Position numbers and translations under genes: made by a program. 33,225 nt of DNA, taken from the NCBI GenBank assembly GCA_000435975.1, contig FR884119.1, positions 41,817-75,041 of the forward strand, given 5' to 3'. Source of the DNA: Oscillibacter sp. CAG:241 (GTDB lineage: Bacteria; Bacillota; Clostridia; Oscillospirales; Oscillospiraceae). The notes beneath the pieces are model-generated. The model was not told the DNA's origin and searched no databases. It saw only the letters and a list, made by a program, of their open reading frames with translations. Below, piece after piece: positions 22,003-30,231 of the stretch (position 1 is its first letter; every line of letters begins with the position of its first letter).

Positions 22003-22039
22003 GTAAGTCCACTGTACATTCATTGTACAGTGGACTTAC
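22003..22039. repeat. 16-bp perfect inverted repeat before the lipoprotein operon
   Basis: Arms 22003-22018 and 22024-22039 are exact inverses around TTCAT. It lies between the GNAT gene stop and the first lipoprotein gene and ends about 20 bases from the latter's start. No U tract follows on the minus strand, so it is a poor terminator. It could be an operator, since a TACAAT -10-like box lies inside it, or an mRNA 5' hairpin. Confidence 0.7.
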
Positions 22040-22087
22040 AAAAATTGCTATTAACCAAAGGTTAGGTTTTGCCGGCGGGGGAGGGGA

Positions 22088-22507
22088 CTACTCCCGATGT
22101 ATCCGCATGAATCCCCGGGCCCCCAGGGCCCGCAGGTCCGTAAATCCCAGGGACTCATAGAAGCTCACGGTCTTGGGGGTGTCGTCGGTGCAGAGCATCG
22201 TCTGGTATATCTGCGGCCAACGGGCCAGCAGCGCCTGCATCAGTGCGGAGCCGACGCCTCGGCGCTGCCAACGGGGCTGCACCAGGATATCCTGCACATA
22301 CAGAATGGACGCGCCGTCGCCTACAGCGCGTAAAATTCCCACCAGCTGTGTGCCGTCGTAGGCCGCCAGCACATCCCTGGACCCGGCAAAGGCGTCCCGC
22401 AGCATGTCCGGCCGCTGGGTATAGTTGGTCCAGCCCACTGCCTCATACAGGGGGAGTATTTCCTCCGTGCAGTAGTGCTCATAGGGACGGATATGAAATG
22501 CTGTCAT
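22088..22507 (-). CDS. GNAT family N-acetyltransferase
   Basis: A 139-aa acetyl-CoA dependent acetyltransferase. The acetyl-CoA loop is seen in LVQPRWQRRGVGSALMQALL (Q-x-x-G-x-G form, about 77-96), preceded by the beta-4 strand ILYVQDI. The C-terminal FYESLGF completes motif B. The N-terminal MTAFHIRPYEHYCTEEILPLYEAVGW resembles the small-molecule or amine acetyltransferases of Firmicutes. ATG at 22507 follows AGGAGGTC. The substrate is unknown. It lies between engB and the lipoprotein operon, all on the minus strand. Confidence 0.9.
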   Translation of the reverse strand: MTAFHIRPYEHYCTEEILPLYEAVGWTNYTQRPDMLRDAFAGSRDVLAAYDGTQLVGILRAVGDGASILYVQDILVQPRWQRRGVGSALMQALLARWPQIYQTMLCTDDTPKTVSFYESLGFTDLRALGARGFMRIHRE

Positions 22508-22579
22508 GATATGACCTCCTGCGTCAAATTTTTCATTTGCCGCAACTTACCGCAATCTCATGCACCTGCTCCTCTCTGC

Positions 22580-23173
22580 TCACATACCCAGCCGCTGAGA
22601 GATGGCCGACAGCAGCTCCGTTTTGCCGGTGCCCTTTTCGGCGGAGAACGGCACCAGGCAGTCCTGCTCTGAAAGCTCCAGGGTGTCCCGGATCACCTGC
22701 AGGTTGGGGTCTATTTCACTTTTCTTCAGCTTGTCCAGCTTGTTGGCCACCACCACCACCGGGCAGCCGGTGCCCCGGAACCACTGAAACATGGTGACAT
22801 CGTCCGCCGTGGGCTTGTGCCGGGCGTCCACGATCAGGACACCCAGGGTGATGAGCCCGGGCGCCTGGAAATACGACTCCATCAGCCGTCCCCAGCGTTC
22901 CCGCTCCTCCTTGCTGACCTTGGCGTAGCCGTAGCCGGGCAGGTCCGTCAGATAGACGCGGTTGTCGATGAGAAAGTAGTTCACCTGGGTGGTTTTGCCG
23001 GGGGTGGCCCCCACCCGGGCAAAATTCTTCCGGTTCAGCAGGCGGTTGATGACGGAGGACTTGCCCACGTTGGAGCGTCCGGCAAAGGTTACCTGGGGCC
23101 GCCCGTCCCGGATAAAGGCATCGGGACGGACCGCCGAGCGGATAAATTCCGCCTTGTTATAGTTGATAGGCAT
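22580..23173 (-). CDS. engB: Ribosome biogenesis GTPase EngB/YsxC
   Basis: A 197-aa essential GTPase of the TrmE-Era-EngA-EngB group that helps to assemble the 50S subunit. G1 is GRSNVGKSS (32-40), the switch I threonine lies in PGKTTQVNYF, G3 is DLPGYGYAKVS, G4 NKLDK, and G5 SAEKG. Length is normal. ATG at 23173 (MPINYNKAEF) is chosen; upstream codons in the same frame overlap lon in another frame and are not plausible. It is 16 bases after lon, the same arrangement as lonA-ysxC in B. subtilis. Confidence 0.95.
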   Translation of the reverse strand: MPINYNKAEFIRSAVRPDAFIRDGRPQVTFAGRSNVGKSSVINRLLNRKNFARVGATPGKTTQVNYFLIDNRVYLTDLPGYGYAKVSKEERERWGRLMESYFQAPGLITLGVLIVDARHKPTADDVTMFQWFRGTGCPVVVVANKLDKLKKSEIDPNLQVIRDTLELSEQDCLVPFSAEKGTGKTELLSAISQRLGM

Positions 23174-23189
23174 GGCAAGTGTTCCTCCT

Positions 23190-25592
23190 TTACACTGGAA
23201 GCGCCGCAGGGGCCTCCGGCGACGCACGGTGCCGGGGTGCGGCGTGCTCGCCCCGAGGTGCGGCCAGCGCCGCTTCAAACACCTGGTCCACGGTGTCCAC
23301 GGGGACGAAGCGCAGTCCGGCCCGGACCGTCTGGTCGATCTCCTCCAGATCCTTGACATTGTCCCGAGGGATGATGACCATATGTACGCCGCTGCGCAGG
23401 GCGGCCATGGTTTTCTCCTTCAGACCGCCAATGGCCAGCACCCGGCCCCGGAGGGTCACCTCACCGGTCATGGCTACGCTGCCGCGAACCGGCCGCCCGG
23501 ACAGCGCCGACAGCATGGCGGGGGGGGGGGGGGGTTCCCCCCCCGGGGAGGCGTCCGCGCCGGCACTCCCCGCCGATGGGCCGTCCTTGGGCACGGCTCC
23601 CTCCGGGAAGTGGACATGGATGTCCTTGGTCTTATAGAAGTCCCGGGTCAGGCCCAGCTCCTCCCACCGGCTGCGCAGACACGTCAGCGCCGCCTTGGCG
23701 GATTCCTGCATCACGGTGCCCAGGTTGCCGGTCAGCTCCAGCTTGCCGCTGCCGTCCAGGGCCTGGGCTTCTACCTCCAGGATCTCGCCGCCTACCTGGG
23801 TCCAGGCCAGGCCATTGACTACGCCCACCTGGTCCCGGTCGCTGTGAACGGAGTCGGTGTATTGCTCCACGCCCAGCAGGTCCCGGAGATTCTTGTCGGT
23901 GATGTCCACACGCTTCACGTCGCCGTCTACCAGCTGCATAGCAGCCTTACGGCAGAGCTTGCCCAGCTGCCGCTCCAGCACCCGGACGCCGGATTCCCTG
24001 GTATAGGCCGCGATGACCCGGCGGATGGCGTCGTCGCTGATGCGCAGCTGGGCCTTTTTCAGGCCGTGCTCCTTCAGCTGCTTGGGCAGCAGGTGCTGCT
24101 TGGCGATCTGCAGCTTTTCCTCGTCGGTATAGCTGCTCAGCTCGATGACCTCCATCCGGTCCAGCAGGGGACGGGGGATGGTGTCCAGGGTGTTGGCGGT
24201 GGTGATGAACATCACCCGGCTCAGGTCCACCGGCACCTCCAGGAAGTGATCCCGGAAGGCATGATTCTGCTCACTGTCCAGCACCTCCAGCAGGGCTGAC
24301 GCCGGGTCGCCCCGCATATCGCTGGCCAGCTTGTCGATCTCGTCCAGCACCAGCAGGGGATTCATGGACCCGCTGCGGATGACGGCGTCAATGATGCGGC
24401 CGGGCATGGCCCCTATGTAGGTTTTCCGGTGGCCGCGGATATCCGCCTCATCCCGGACGCCGCCCAGGCTCAGCCGGGACAGCTTCCGGTGCATGGCCTT
24501 GGCCACCGACAGGGCGATGGAGGTCTTTCCCACGCCGGGAGGGCCCACCAGGCACAGAATTTTTCCCTTGGCCTGGGGGTTCAGCTGCCGCACGGCGATG
24601 AACTCCAGGATGCGCTCCTTCACCTTCTCCAGGCCGTAGTGGTCACGGTCCAGAATTTTCCGGGCCTGCTCCACATCAGCCCGGTCGTGGGTCTCCACGC
24701 CCCAGGGCACGTCCAGGCACACGTCCAGATAGTTCCGGATCACCGCACCCTCGGCGCTGCCGAAGGGCTGCTTGGACAGGCGGTGCAGCTCCTTCATGAG
24801 CTTCTCCCGAACCTCGTCCGAGGCACGGCAGCGGCCGATCCGCTCCTCGTACTCGTACAGCTCGTCGTCGCCGTCCTCGCCCAGCTCGTGCTGCAATACA
24901 TGGAGCTGCTCCCGCAGGACCATGTCCCGCTGGACCTGGCCCACCCGCTGGCGGACCTTCTGGTCAATATCCGACTCCAGGGCGGCGATGTCTACTTCGT
25001 GGAGCAGGATCTCGTTCATGATCATCAGCCGCCGGACGGGGTGTAGCTCCTCCAGCACCCGCTGGCGGTCCTGGTGCCGGAGGTTGATGTTGGCGGCGAT
25101 GGTGTCCGCCAGCTCGCCGGGGTCCCGGATATCCAGCACCGAGGCCACCAGCTGATCGGACAGATTCCCCACCAGCTCCTGATACCGGCCAAACAGGGCG
25201 TAGGTCCGCCGGGTCAGGGCCTCGGTGCGGTCCGTGGCCCGCCAACCCTCGTCCTCCAGCAGGTCCACGTTGGCCTGGAGGAAGGGCTTTGTCTGCCACA
25301 GGCGGCGGATGGCCGCCCGGTGCAGTCCCCCGGCGATGACCCGCACGCCGGTATCCGAGGTCTTGACGATTTGGAAGATACGGCACACGGTGCCGATGGC
25401 GTACAGATCCTCCTCCTGAGGCTCCTGCACACCGATCTCCCGCTGGGTCACCAGCAGCAGCTCCCGGTCGCCCTCCATGGCGTTCTCCAGTGCCAGGATG
25501 GATATCTCGCGCTCCGCGTCGAAGCTCAACGTCTGGCCCGGGAAGGCGGTCAGCCCCCGCAGAGCCAGCACGGGCATATTTTGTGTGGTCAT
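23190..25592 (-). CDS. lon: ATP-dependent Lon protease with an anomalous active-site segment
   Basis: An 800-aa AAA+ protease that degrades damaged and regulatory proteins. The LON N-domain covers about 1-200, a coiled coil about 205-290, and the AAA+ module has Walker A GPPGVGKTS (350-358) and Walker B LLVLDEIDK. The Ser-Lys protease domain holds PKDGPSAG with Ser673 and GGLKEK with Lys727. E. coli Lon has 43 residues between the catalytic Ser and Lys, but here there are 54. After GPSAG, five helix residues (xTMAT type) are replaced by 16 low-complexity residues (SAGADASPGGEPPPPP) encoded by a G/C tract at 23520-23567. Either the sequence is wrong there, or the protease site is altered; reading frame is kept. 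ATG at 25592 has AAAGGAGAT. The C-terminal tail is Ala/Pro-rich. Confidence 0.92.
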   Translation of the reverse strand: MTTQNMPVLALRGLTAFPGQTLSFDAEREISILALENAMEGDRELLLVTQREIGVQEPQEEDLYAIGTVCRIFQIVKTSDTGVRVIAGGLHRAAIRRLWQTKPFLQANVDLLEDEGWRATDRTEALTRRTYALFGRYQELVGNLSDQLVASVLDIRDPGELADTIAANINLRHQDRQRVLEELHPVRRLMIMNEILLHEVDIAALESDIDQKVRQRVGQVQRDMVLREQLHVLQHELGEDGDDELYEYEERIGRCRASDEVREKLMKELHRLSKQPFGSAEGAVIRNYLDVCLDVPWGVETHDRADVEQARKILDRDHYGLEKVKERILEFIAVRQLNPQAKGKILCLVGPPGVGKTSIALSVAKAMHRKLSRLSLGGVRDEADIRGHRKTYIGAMPGRIIDAVIRSGSMNPLLVLDEIDKLASDMRGDPASALLEVLDSEQNHAFRDHFLEVPVDLSRVMFITTANTLDTIPRPLLDRMEVIELSSYTDEEKLQIAKQHLLPKQLKEHGLKKAQLRISDDAIRRVIAAYTRESGVRVLERQLGKLCRKAAMQLVDGDVKRVDITDKNLRDLLGVEQYTDSVHSDRDQVGVVNGLAWTQVGGEILEVEAQALDGSGKLELTGNLGTVMQESAKAALTCLRSRWEELGLTRDFYKTKDIHVHFPEGAVPKDGPSAGSAGADASPGGEPPPPPAMLSALSGRPVRGSVAMTGEVTLRGRVLAIGGLKEKTMAALRSGVHMVIIPRDNVKDLEEIDQTVRAGLRFVPVDTVDQVFEAALAAPRGEHAAPRHRASPEAPAALPV
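23520..23567. other. G/C homopolymer tract at the Lon catalytic serine
   Basis: Fifteen G (23520-23534), TT, eight C (23537-23544), four G, then further GC-only sequence. It includes a self-complementary G8-GGTT-C8 hairpin. It sits exactly where conserved Lon sequence is missing and is unlike any other part of the window. Such tracts are a classic site for polymerase and assembly errors. Confidence 0.9.
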
Positions 25593-25635
25593 AAGGGTAT
25601 CTCCTTTGCGATAGGGAAAGTACAATAGGGCAAGA

Positions 25636-25661
25636 GGGGAGAGGCGCAAGCGTCTCTCCCC
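25636..25661 (-). terminator. GC hairpin between clpX and lon
   Basis: Eight base pairs (GGGGAGAG/CTCTCCCC) plus an inner CGC/GCG with one mismatch form a 26-base hairpin 14 bases past the clpX stop. No U tract follows. It may be a partial terminator or an mRNA processing signal that sets lon apart from clpX. Confidence 0.45.
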
Positions 25662-25674
25662 CTTGTTGGTTGTT

Positions 25675-26946
25675 TCAGGACGCCGGCGCGTCGCTGTCCT
25701 TGTGGGACCGGTGGTGGTTGGGGTCCCGCAGGATCACCGGCTCCGCACCGTCCTTGACGGCACCGGCGGTGATGGTCACCTGTTCGATGGTGTGGTCCGA
25801 GGGAATATCGTACATGATGGGGGTCAGAACTCCCTCCATGACAGCCCGCAGGCCACGGGCACCGATGTTGCGCTCGATGGCCTTGTCGGCCACGGCCTCC
25901 AGAGCATCCGGCTCGAACACCAGCTTCACATCGTCATAGGAAAACAGCTTCTGATACTGCTTGACCAGGGCGTTTTTCGGCTCCGTCAGGATACGGACCA
26001 GATCCTCCCGGTTCAGGCCGTCCAGAGCGGCGATCACCGGCAAACGGCCCACCAGCTCGGGGATAATGCCGAACTTCAGCAGATCATGGGGCTGGACCTC
26101 CTTCAGCAGCTGCCCGGTCCGGCGCTCTGCCTTACTCTCCACAACGGCGTCGAAGCCGATGCCCTTGCGGTCGGTGCGCTGCTCGATGATCTTCTCCAGA
26201 CCGTCGAACGCACCGCCGCAGATGAACAGAATGTTGTGGGTGTCCACCTGGATGAACTCCTGGTGGGGATGCTTCCGGCCGCCCTGGGGCGGCACGTTGG
26301 CCACGGTGCCCTCCAGGATTTTCAGCAGCGCCTGCTGCACGCCCTCGCCGGACACGTCCCGGGTAATGGAGGTGTTTTCGCTCTTACGGGCGATCTTGTC
26401 GATCTCGTCCACATAGATGATGCCGTGCTCCGCCAGCTCCACGTCGAAATCCGCCGCCTGCAGAAGCCGCAGCAGAATGTTTTCCACGTCGTCGCCCACA
26501 TAACCGGCCTCGGTGAGGGTGGTGGCATCGGCGATGGCGAAGGGGACCTTCAGCACCCGGGCCAGGGTCTGGGCAAACAGGGTCTTGCCGGAGCCCGTGG
26601 GCCCGATCATCAGGATGTTGCTCTTTTGCAGCTCCACATCCTCGCCGCCGCCGAAGAAAATGCGCTTATAGTGGTTGTAGACCGCCACGGACAGGGCCAC
26701 CTTGGCGGCGTCCTGACCGATGACGTACTGATCCAGTACCGCCTTGATCTCCCGGGGAGTGGGCAGCTGGTCCGGGGTCTCGTACCCGGCCTCGGGGCCG
26801 GGCTGATACCCGTCGTCCAGAATGGACATGCACAGCTGGACGCACTCGTCGCAGATGCGCACGCCGGGGCCCTGGATCATGCGGTGCACCTGATTCTCCG
26901 CCTTGCCGCAGAAGGAGCACCGCAGGGATTTCTTATCGTCTGCCAT
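25675..26946 (-). CDS. clpX: ATP-dependent Clp protease ATP-binding subunit ClpX
   Basis: A 423-aa AAA+ unfoldase that feeds substrates to ClpP. The N-terminal zinc-binding domain has Cys10, Cys13, Cys32 and Cys35 (CSFCGK and CDEC). Walker A is GPTGSGKT, the pore loop GYVG, Walker B IIYVDEIDK, and the ClpP-docking loop GIGF is in RKGIGFDAVV. The arginine finger region is ELVGRLP. Length is typical. ATG at 26946 lies 3 bases after the clpP stop, so the two are co-translated. Confidence 0.97.
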   Translation of the reverse strand: MADDKKSLRCSFCGKAENQVHRMIQGPGVRICDECVQLCMSILDDGYQPGPEAGYETPDQLPTPREIKAVLDQYVIGQDAAKVALSVAVYNHYKRIFFGGGEDVELQKSNILMIGPTGSGKTLFAQTLARVLKVPFAIADATTLTEAGYVGDDVENILLRLLQAADFDVELAEHGIIYVDEIDKIARKSENTSITRDVSGEGVQQALLKILEGTVANVPPQGGRKHPHQEFIQVDTHNILFICGGAFDGLEKIIEQRTDRKGIGFDAVVESKAERRTGQLLKEVQPHDLLKFGIIPELVGRLPVIAALDGLNREDLVRILTEPKNALVKQYQKLFSYDDVKLVFEPDALEAVADKAIERNIGARGLRAVMEGVLTPIMYDIPSDHTIEQVTITAGAVKDGAEPVILRDPNHHRSHKDSDAPAS

Positions 26947-26949
26947 TGG

Positions 26950-27531
26950 TTACCTCTTGTAAATGACCTTGTCCACCAGGCCGTATTCCCGGGCCTCCTC
27001 GGCCAGCATCCAGTGATCCCGCTCGGAGTCCTGCTTCACCTGTTCGGGATCCTTGCCGGTGTTGTCGGCCAGGATCTGGTTCAGGCGCTTTTTCAGCTTC
27101 AGGAAATGCTCCACGTCGATCTCCATATCCGTGACCTTACCTTGGGTCCCGGCAGAGGGCTGGTGGATCATGATCTCCGCATTGGGCAGGGCGATGCGCT
27201 TTCCCCGTGCGCCGGAGGACAGCAGGAACGCGCCCATGCTGGCAGCCATGCCGATGCAGATGGTGGACACGTCGCACTTGATATACTGCATGGTATCGTA
27301 GATGGCCATACCCGCGGTAACGGAACCGCCGGGGCTGTTGATGTACATCTGGATATCCTTGTCGGGGTCCTGGGCCTCCAGATACAGCAGCTGGGCCACC
27401 ACCAGGCTGGCGGTGGTATCATTGACCTCTTCGCCCAGGAAGATGATGCGGTCGTTCAGCAGCCGGGAAAAGATGTCATAAGAACGCTCACCCCGGTTGG
27501 TCTGCTCCACAACATAAGGGACTAAACTCAT
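26950..27531 (-). CDS. clpP: ATP-dependent Clp protease proteolytic subunit ClpP
   Basis: A 193-aa serine protease forming the 14-subunit barrel used by ClpX and ClpC. The catalytic triad is Ser98 (GMAASMGAF), His123 (IMIHQP) and Asp172 (ERDHWM). The N-terminus SLVPYVVEQTNRGERSYDIFSRLL carries the pore-lining and propeptide region. ATG at 27531 is chosen because AGGAGGTATTTTCT stands directly before it. It has its own promoter downstream of tig and is followed at once by clpX. No CtsR heptad repeat is visible near the promoter. Confidence 0.97.
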   Translation of the reverse strand: MSLVPYVVEQTNRGERSYDIFSRLLNDRIIFLGEEVNDTTASLVVAQLLYLEAQDPDKDIQMYINSPGGSVTAGMAIYDTMQYIKCDVSTICIGMAASMGAFLLSSGARGKRIALPNAEIMIHQPSAGTQGKVTDMEIDVEHFLKLKKRLNQILADNTGKDPEQVKQDSERDHWMLAEEAREYGLVDKVIYKR

Positions 27532-27570
27532 AGAAAATACCTCCTGTACAAATAGATGAAACTCTACCCA

Positions 27571-27597
27571 ATTATACCCGCCCGCGTGGTATCTCAA
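27571..27597 (-). promoter_or_regulatory. Promoter of clpP-clpX
   Basis: On the minus strand TATAAT (27571-27576) with TTGAGA (27592-27597) 15 nt upstream; the spacer is short. It lies between the tig stop and the clpP ribosome site. Confidence 0.55.
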
Positions 27598-27615
27598 GCA
27601 GGGAACGCCGGATAA

Positions 27616-28950
27616 TTATTCCGCGTCCTTCTTTTCCTCTTCCTGCTTGGCTTCTTCCTGGGACTCCTCCACCACGGGAGCCACGGCCACAGCGGCGTCG
27701 GCCACAGCCTTGATGGCCTTGCTGCGCAGGACCTGCTCACGGACGTCGGCCTCGGGCAGATACTTCTTGATGGTATCCAGATCCATGCCGTACTTGTCGG
27801 CCACGGTCTTGAGCTCATCCTCGATCTCCTGGGCGGTGGCCTCCAGGTTCTCGGCCTTCACCAGGGCGGCCACGGCCAGATCCATGCGGACCTGCTGCAC
27901 GGCGGGGTCATGGGCCTGCTTCTTGAAATCGTCCTCGGTGGTGTTGGTCATCTTCAGATACTGGTCAAAGGGGATGCCCTGAGCGGCCAGCTGCTGCTGG
28001 AAGTTCTCCATCATCTGCTGGGCCTGAACGTCCACCATCTCATCGGGGATGTCGGCCTGGATGCCGTCGGCCACCTTCTGCATCAGGGCGTCCTCAAAGG
28101 CACGCTGGGCGGCGGCCTCGCGGTCGTTCGTCAGCTGCTTGCGGGTATCGGCCTTCAGCTCCTCCAGGGTGTCGAATTCGGACACGTCCTTGGCGAACTC
28201 GTCGTCGATGGCGGGGACCTCCTTGTGCTTGACCTCGTTGACCTTCACATGGAACACCACGGGCTTACCGGCCAGCTCGGGGGTATAGTTCTCGGGGAAG
28301 GTGATGTCGATGTCCTTCTCCTCGCCGGCCTTCATGCCCACCAGCTGATCCTCAAAGCCGGGGACGAAGCTGCCGGAGCCGATCTCCAGATCGAAGTTCT
28401 CACCCTTGCCGCCGTCGAAGGGCACGCCGTTGTCAAAGCCCTCAAAGTCGATGTCGGCGGTGTCGCCCTTCTGGATCTCGCGCTCCACGCTGACCAGACG
28501 GCTGTTGCGGTCGGCCATCTCGTTCAGACGGTTCTCCACGTCCTCGTCGGTGACGTTGACCTCAGCCTTGGGGGCCTCCAGGCCCTTATACTGGCCCAGA
28601 GTCACCTCGGGATACACGGCCACGGTGCACTTGAACACCACGCCGTCCTTGCCGCAGGACTCCAGCTCCACCTGGGGATAGCCCACGACCTTCAGCTCCT
28701 GCTCCTTCACGGCGTCCTCATAGGCGTCGGGCAGAAGGATATTCACTGCTTCTTCATAGAAGACCTCTGCGCCGTACATGCTCTCGATCATCTTGCGGGG
28801 AGCCTTGCCGGGGCGGAAGCCGGGAACGCTGATCTTGCCGCGCTGCTTCAGGTAAGCCTTGTTGATGGCGGCCTCAAAGGCGGCGGCGTCTGCTTCGATG
28901 GTCAGTGCGACCTTGCTCTTGTCCAGTTTTTCACAGGATTTTACACTCAT
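27616..28950 (-). CDS. tig: Trigger factor, ribosome-bound chaperone and peptidyl-prolyl isomerase
   Basis: A 444-aa chaperone that binds near the ribosomal exit tunnel. The ribosome-binding signature is GFRPGKAPRKMIE in the N-terminal domain, followed by the FKBP-type isomerase domain (about 150-240, KGDTADIDFEGF, GSGSFVPGFEDQLVGM) and the helical C-terminal chaperone domain. The end is a charged Glu/Lys-rich tail (about 420-444), longer than in E. coli and common in clostridia. ATG at 28950 follows ACGGAGG. It is the first gene of the tig-clpP-clpX-lon-engB block. Confidence 0.97.
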   Translation of the reverse strand: MSVKSCEKLDKSKVALTIEADAAAFEAAINKAYLKQRGKISVPGFRPGKAPRKMIESMYGAEVFYEEAVNILLPDAYEDAVKEQELKVVGYPQVELESCGKDGVVFKCTVAVYPEVTLGQYKGLEAPKAEVNVTDEDVENRLNEMADRNSRLVSVEREIQKGDTADIDFEGFDNGVPFDGGKGENFDLEIGSGSFVPGFEDQLVGMKAGEEKDIDITFPENYTPELAGKPVVFHVKVNEVKHKEVPAIDDEFAKDVSEFDTLEELKADTRKQLTNDREAAAQRAFEDALMQKVADGIQADIPDEMVDVQAQQMMENFQQQLAAQGIPFDQYLKMTNTTEDDFKKQAHDPAVQQVRMDLAVAALVKAENLEATAQEIEDELKTVADKYGMDLDTIKKYLPEADVREQVLRSKAIKAVADAAVAVAPVVEESQEEAKQEEEKKDAE

Positions 28951-28993
28951 TTTGATTTTTCCTCCGTTCAGCATTAAATCGTATCAATGCAAT

Positions 28994-29027
28994 TCTATAT
29001 AATAGCAGAAAACAATTTCAATTTCCA
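28994..29027 (-). promoter_or_regulatory. Promoter of tig
   Basis: In an A/T-rich stretch on the minus strand, TGGAAA (29022-29027), 17 nt, TATTAT (28999-29004). A second reading, TTGAAA (29016-29021), 16 nt, TATAGA (28994-28999), overlaps it. One of the two is probably used. Confidence 0.5.
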
Positions 29028-29039
29028 CACTTTTTTGCT

Positions 29040-29729
29040 CTAATCACAAATTTTTTTAGGATGGAAGCCCAAATAATCCCCGGAGACCATGTAAAACGCA
29101 GTTCCGCCCCGGTCTCCCTGCAGGGCCCGGCGGTGAGAAGCGCCGTGGAGATGGCCGTAGCAGCACACCTTCACGCCGTATTCCCGCAGCAGCCGCAGGA
29201 TCTCCGGGCACTGGTACCCCTGATACAGCGGCGGATAATGGAGGAAGCACAGCTTCTCGCGGTCGCCTGCCGCCTTCAGCGAGGTTTCCAGCCGCCCTAC
29301 CTCCCGCAGCAGCACCTTTTCGTTGTGGGTGCCCTGGTTGTCCAGCTCATAGAACCACCCCCGGGTGCCGCACAGGGCCACGTCCCCGTAAAAGCGGCAG
29401 TTGTTGTGGAGGATCTCCATGGTGGTCAGGCCGTTTTCCGCAAAGAACCGCTCCATTTTGGCGGCGGTGTTCCACCAGTAGTCGTGGTTGCCCTTGAGCA
29501 GGTATTTCTTCCCCGGCAGGGAGTCGATGAACCGGAAATCCTCCAGGGATTCCTCCAGGCTCATGCCCCAGGACAGGTCGCCGCACAGCACGGTGACGTC
29601 GTCCTCCGTCAGCACGGAGAATCCCTCCCGGATGCGGGCCACATAATCCCGCCACCCGTCCCCGAAGATCTCCATGGGCTTGTTGGAGCTCAGAGACAGA
29701 TGCAGGTCGCCAATGGCATACAGCGCCAT
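29040..29729 (-). CDS. Calcineurin-like metallophosphoesterase
   Basis: A 229-aa enzyme with the full metallophosphoesterase set. GDLHL (Asp8, His10), CGDLSWG (Asp51), KGNHDYWW (Asn81, His82), LHYPPLYQG and CYGHLHG together bind two metal ions. The substrate, whether a phosphoester, a cyclic nucleotide or a nucleotide cofactor, cannot be told. The variant with GNHDYWW and short length is widespread in clostridia as an uncharacterised protein. ATG at 29729 follows AAAGGAGGTG. It lies between the low-GC immunity-like pair and tig, all on the same strand. Confidence 0.93.
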   Translation of the reverse strand: MALYAIGDLHLSLSSNKPMEIFGDGWRDYVARIREGFSVLTEDDVTVLCGDLSWGMSLEESLEDFRFIDSLPGKKYLLKGNHDYWWNTAAKMERFFAENGLTTMEILHNNCRFYGDVALCGTRGWFYELDNQGTHNEKVLLREVGRLETSLKAAGDREKLCFLHYPPLYQGYQCPEILRLLREYGVKVCCYGHLHGASHRRALQGDRGGTAFYMVSGDYLGFHPKKICD

Positions 29730-29789
29730 ACGGCACCTCCTTTCTTGGTGTGTAGTTGATGCTTATCCAACGTTGCGGAGACGCGTACC

Positions 29790-30194
29790 TTAATCATACT
29801 GTTCCACAGTGTTTTTTTCAGTAGTGTCCACGTCAATCCGTTGGCAGTATAGACGGAAGCGAATGTGATTTGTTAAAAGAACGCTCAACACCACTACACC
29901 ATCCTCGAGCCGCCTTTCGTCCCACTGTGAGGAATGTGGGTATGCTTTACATAGGGATTGCAGGAAGGTATCCTGAGAGCGGATCATGTCGGACCAAGGC
30001 ATATTCCGGCATTCCGCCTGGAGAATGATTTGATCGTCCCAGATACATAAATCTGTCATACCTATGAAGCCCTCGCACCGCACAGTAACCTTATGGTTCA
30101 TGCTGCGATTCCAGATGGTCAATTCCGCAGCATCATAGCAAATCCTGATTTGCTCCAGGGAACTGTCCGGCCAGAAAAAGTCTGAAAATTTCAT
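29790..30194 (-). CDS. Uncharacterised acquired protein, possible immunity protein (134 aa)
   Basis: Start ATG at 30192-30194, with GCGAGGTC 6 nt upstream; longer in-frame starts overlap the previous gene and lack a site. The product begins MKFSDFFWPDSSLEQIRI and is of mixed alpha/beta character with many Trp and Cys. Its C-terminal tail, DVDTTEKNTVEQYD, matches that of the gene upstream (DVDTGEERTVEQYY). The GC content is clearly lower than that of all neighbours, suggesting transfer. Small paired genes of this type without partners are often immunity genes of polymorphic toxins, but I recognise no family and no toxin is present. The function is unproven. Confidence 0.65.
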   Translation of the reverse strand: MKFSDFFWPDSSLEQIRICYDAAELTIWNRSMNHKVTVRCEGFIGMTDLCIWDDQIILQAECRNMPWSDMIRSQDTFLQSLCKAYPHSSQWDERRLEDGVVVLSVLLTNHIRFRLYCQRIDVDTTEKNTVEQYD

Positions 30195-30231
30195 AATTGA
30201 CCTCGCCATCACTAACAATGGGACACGCGTC

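Noticed and set aside
25663..27525. 620-codon plus-strand frame opposite clpX and clpP
   Set aside because: Both Clp genes are unambiguous; no start signal or motif on the plus strand.
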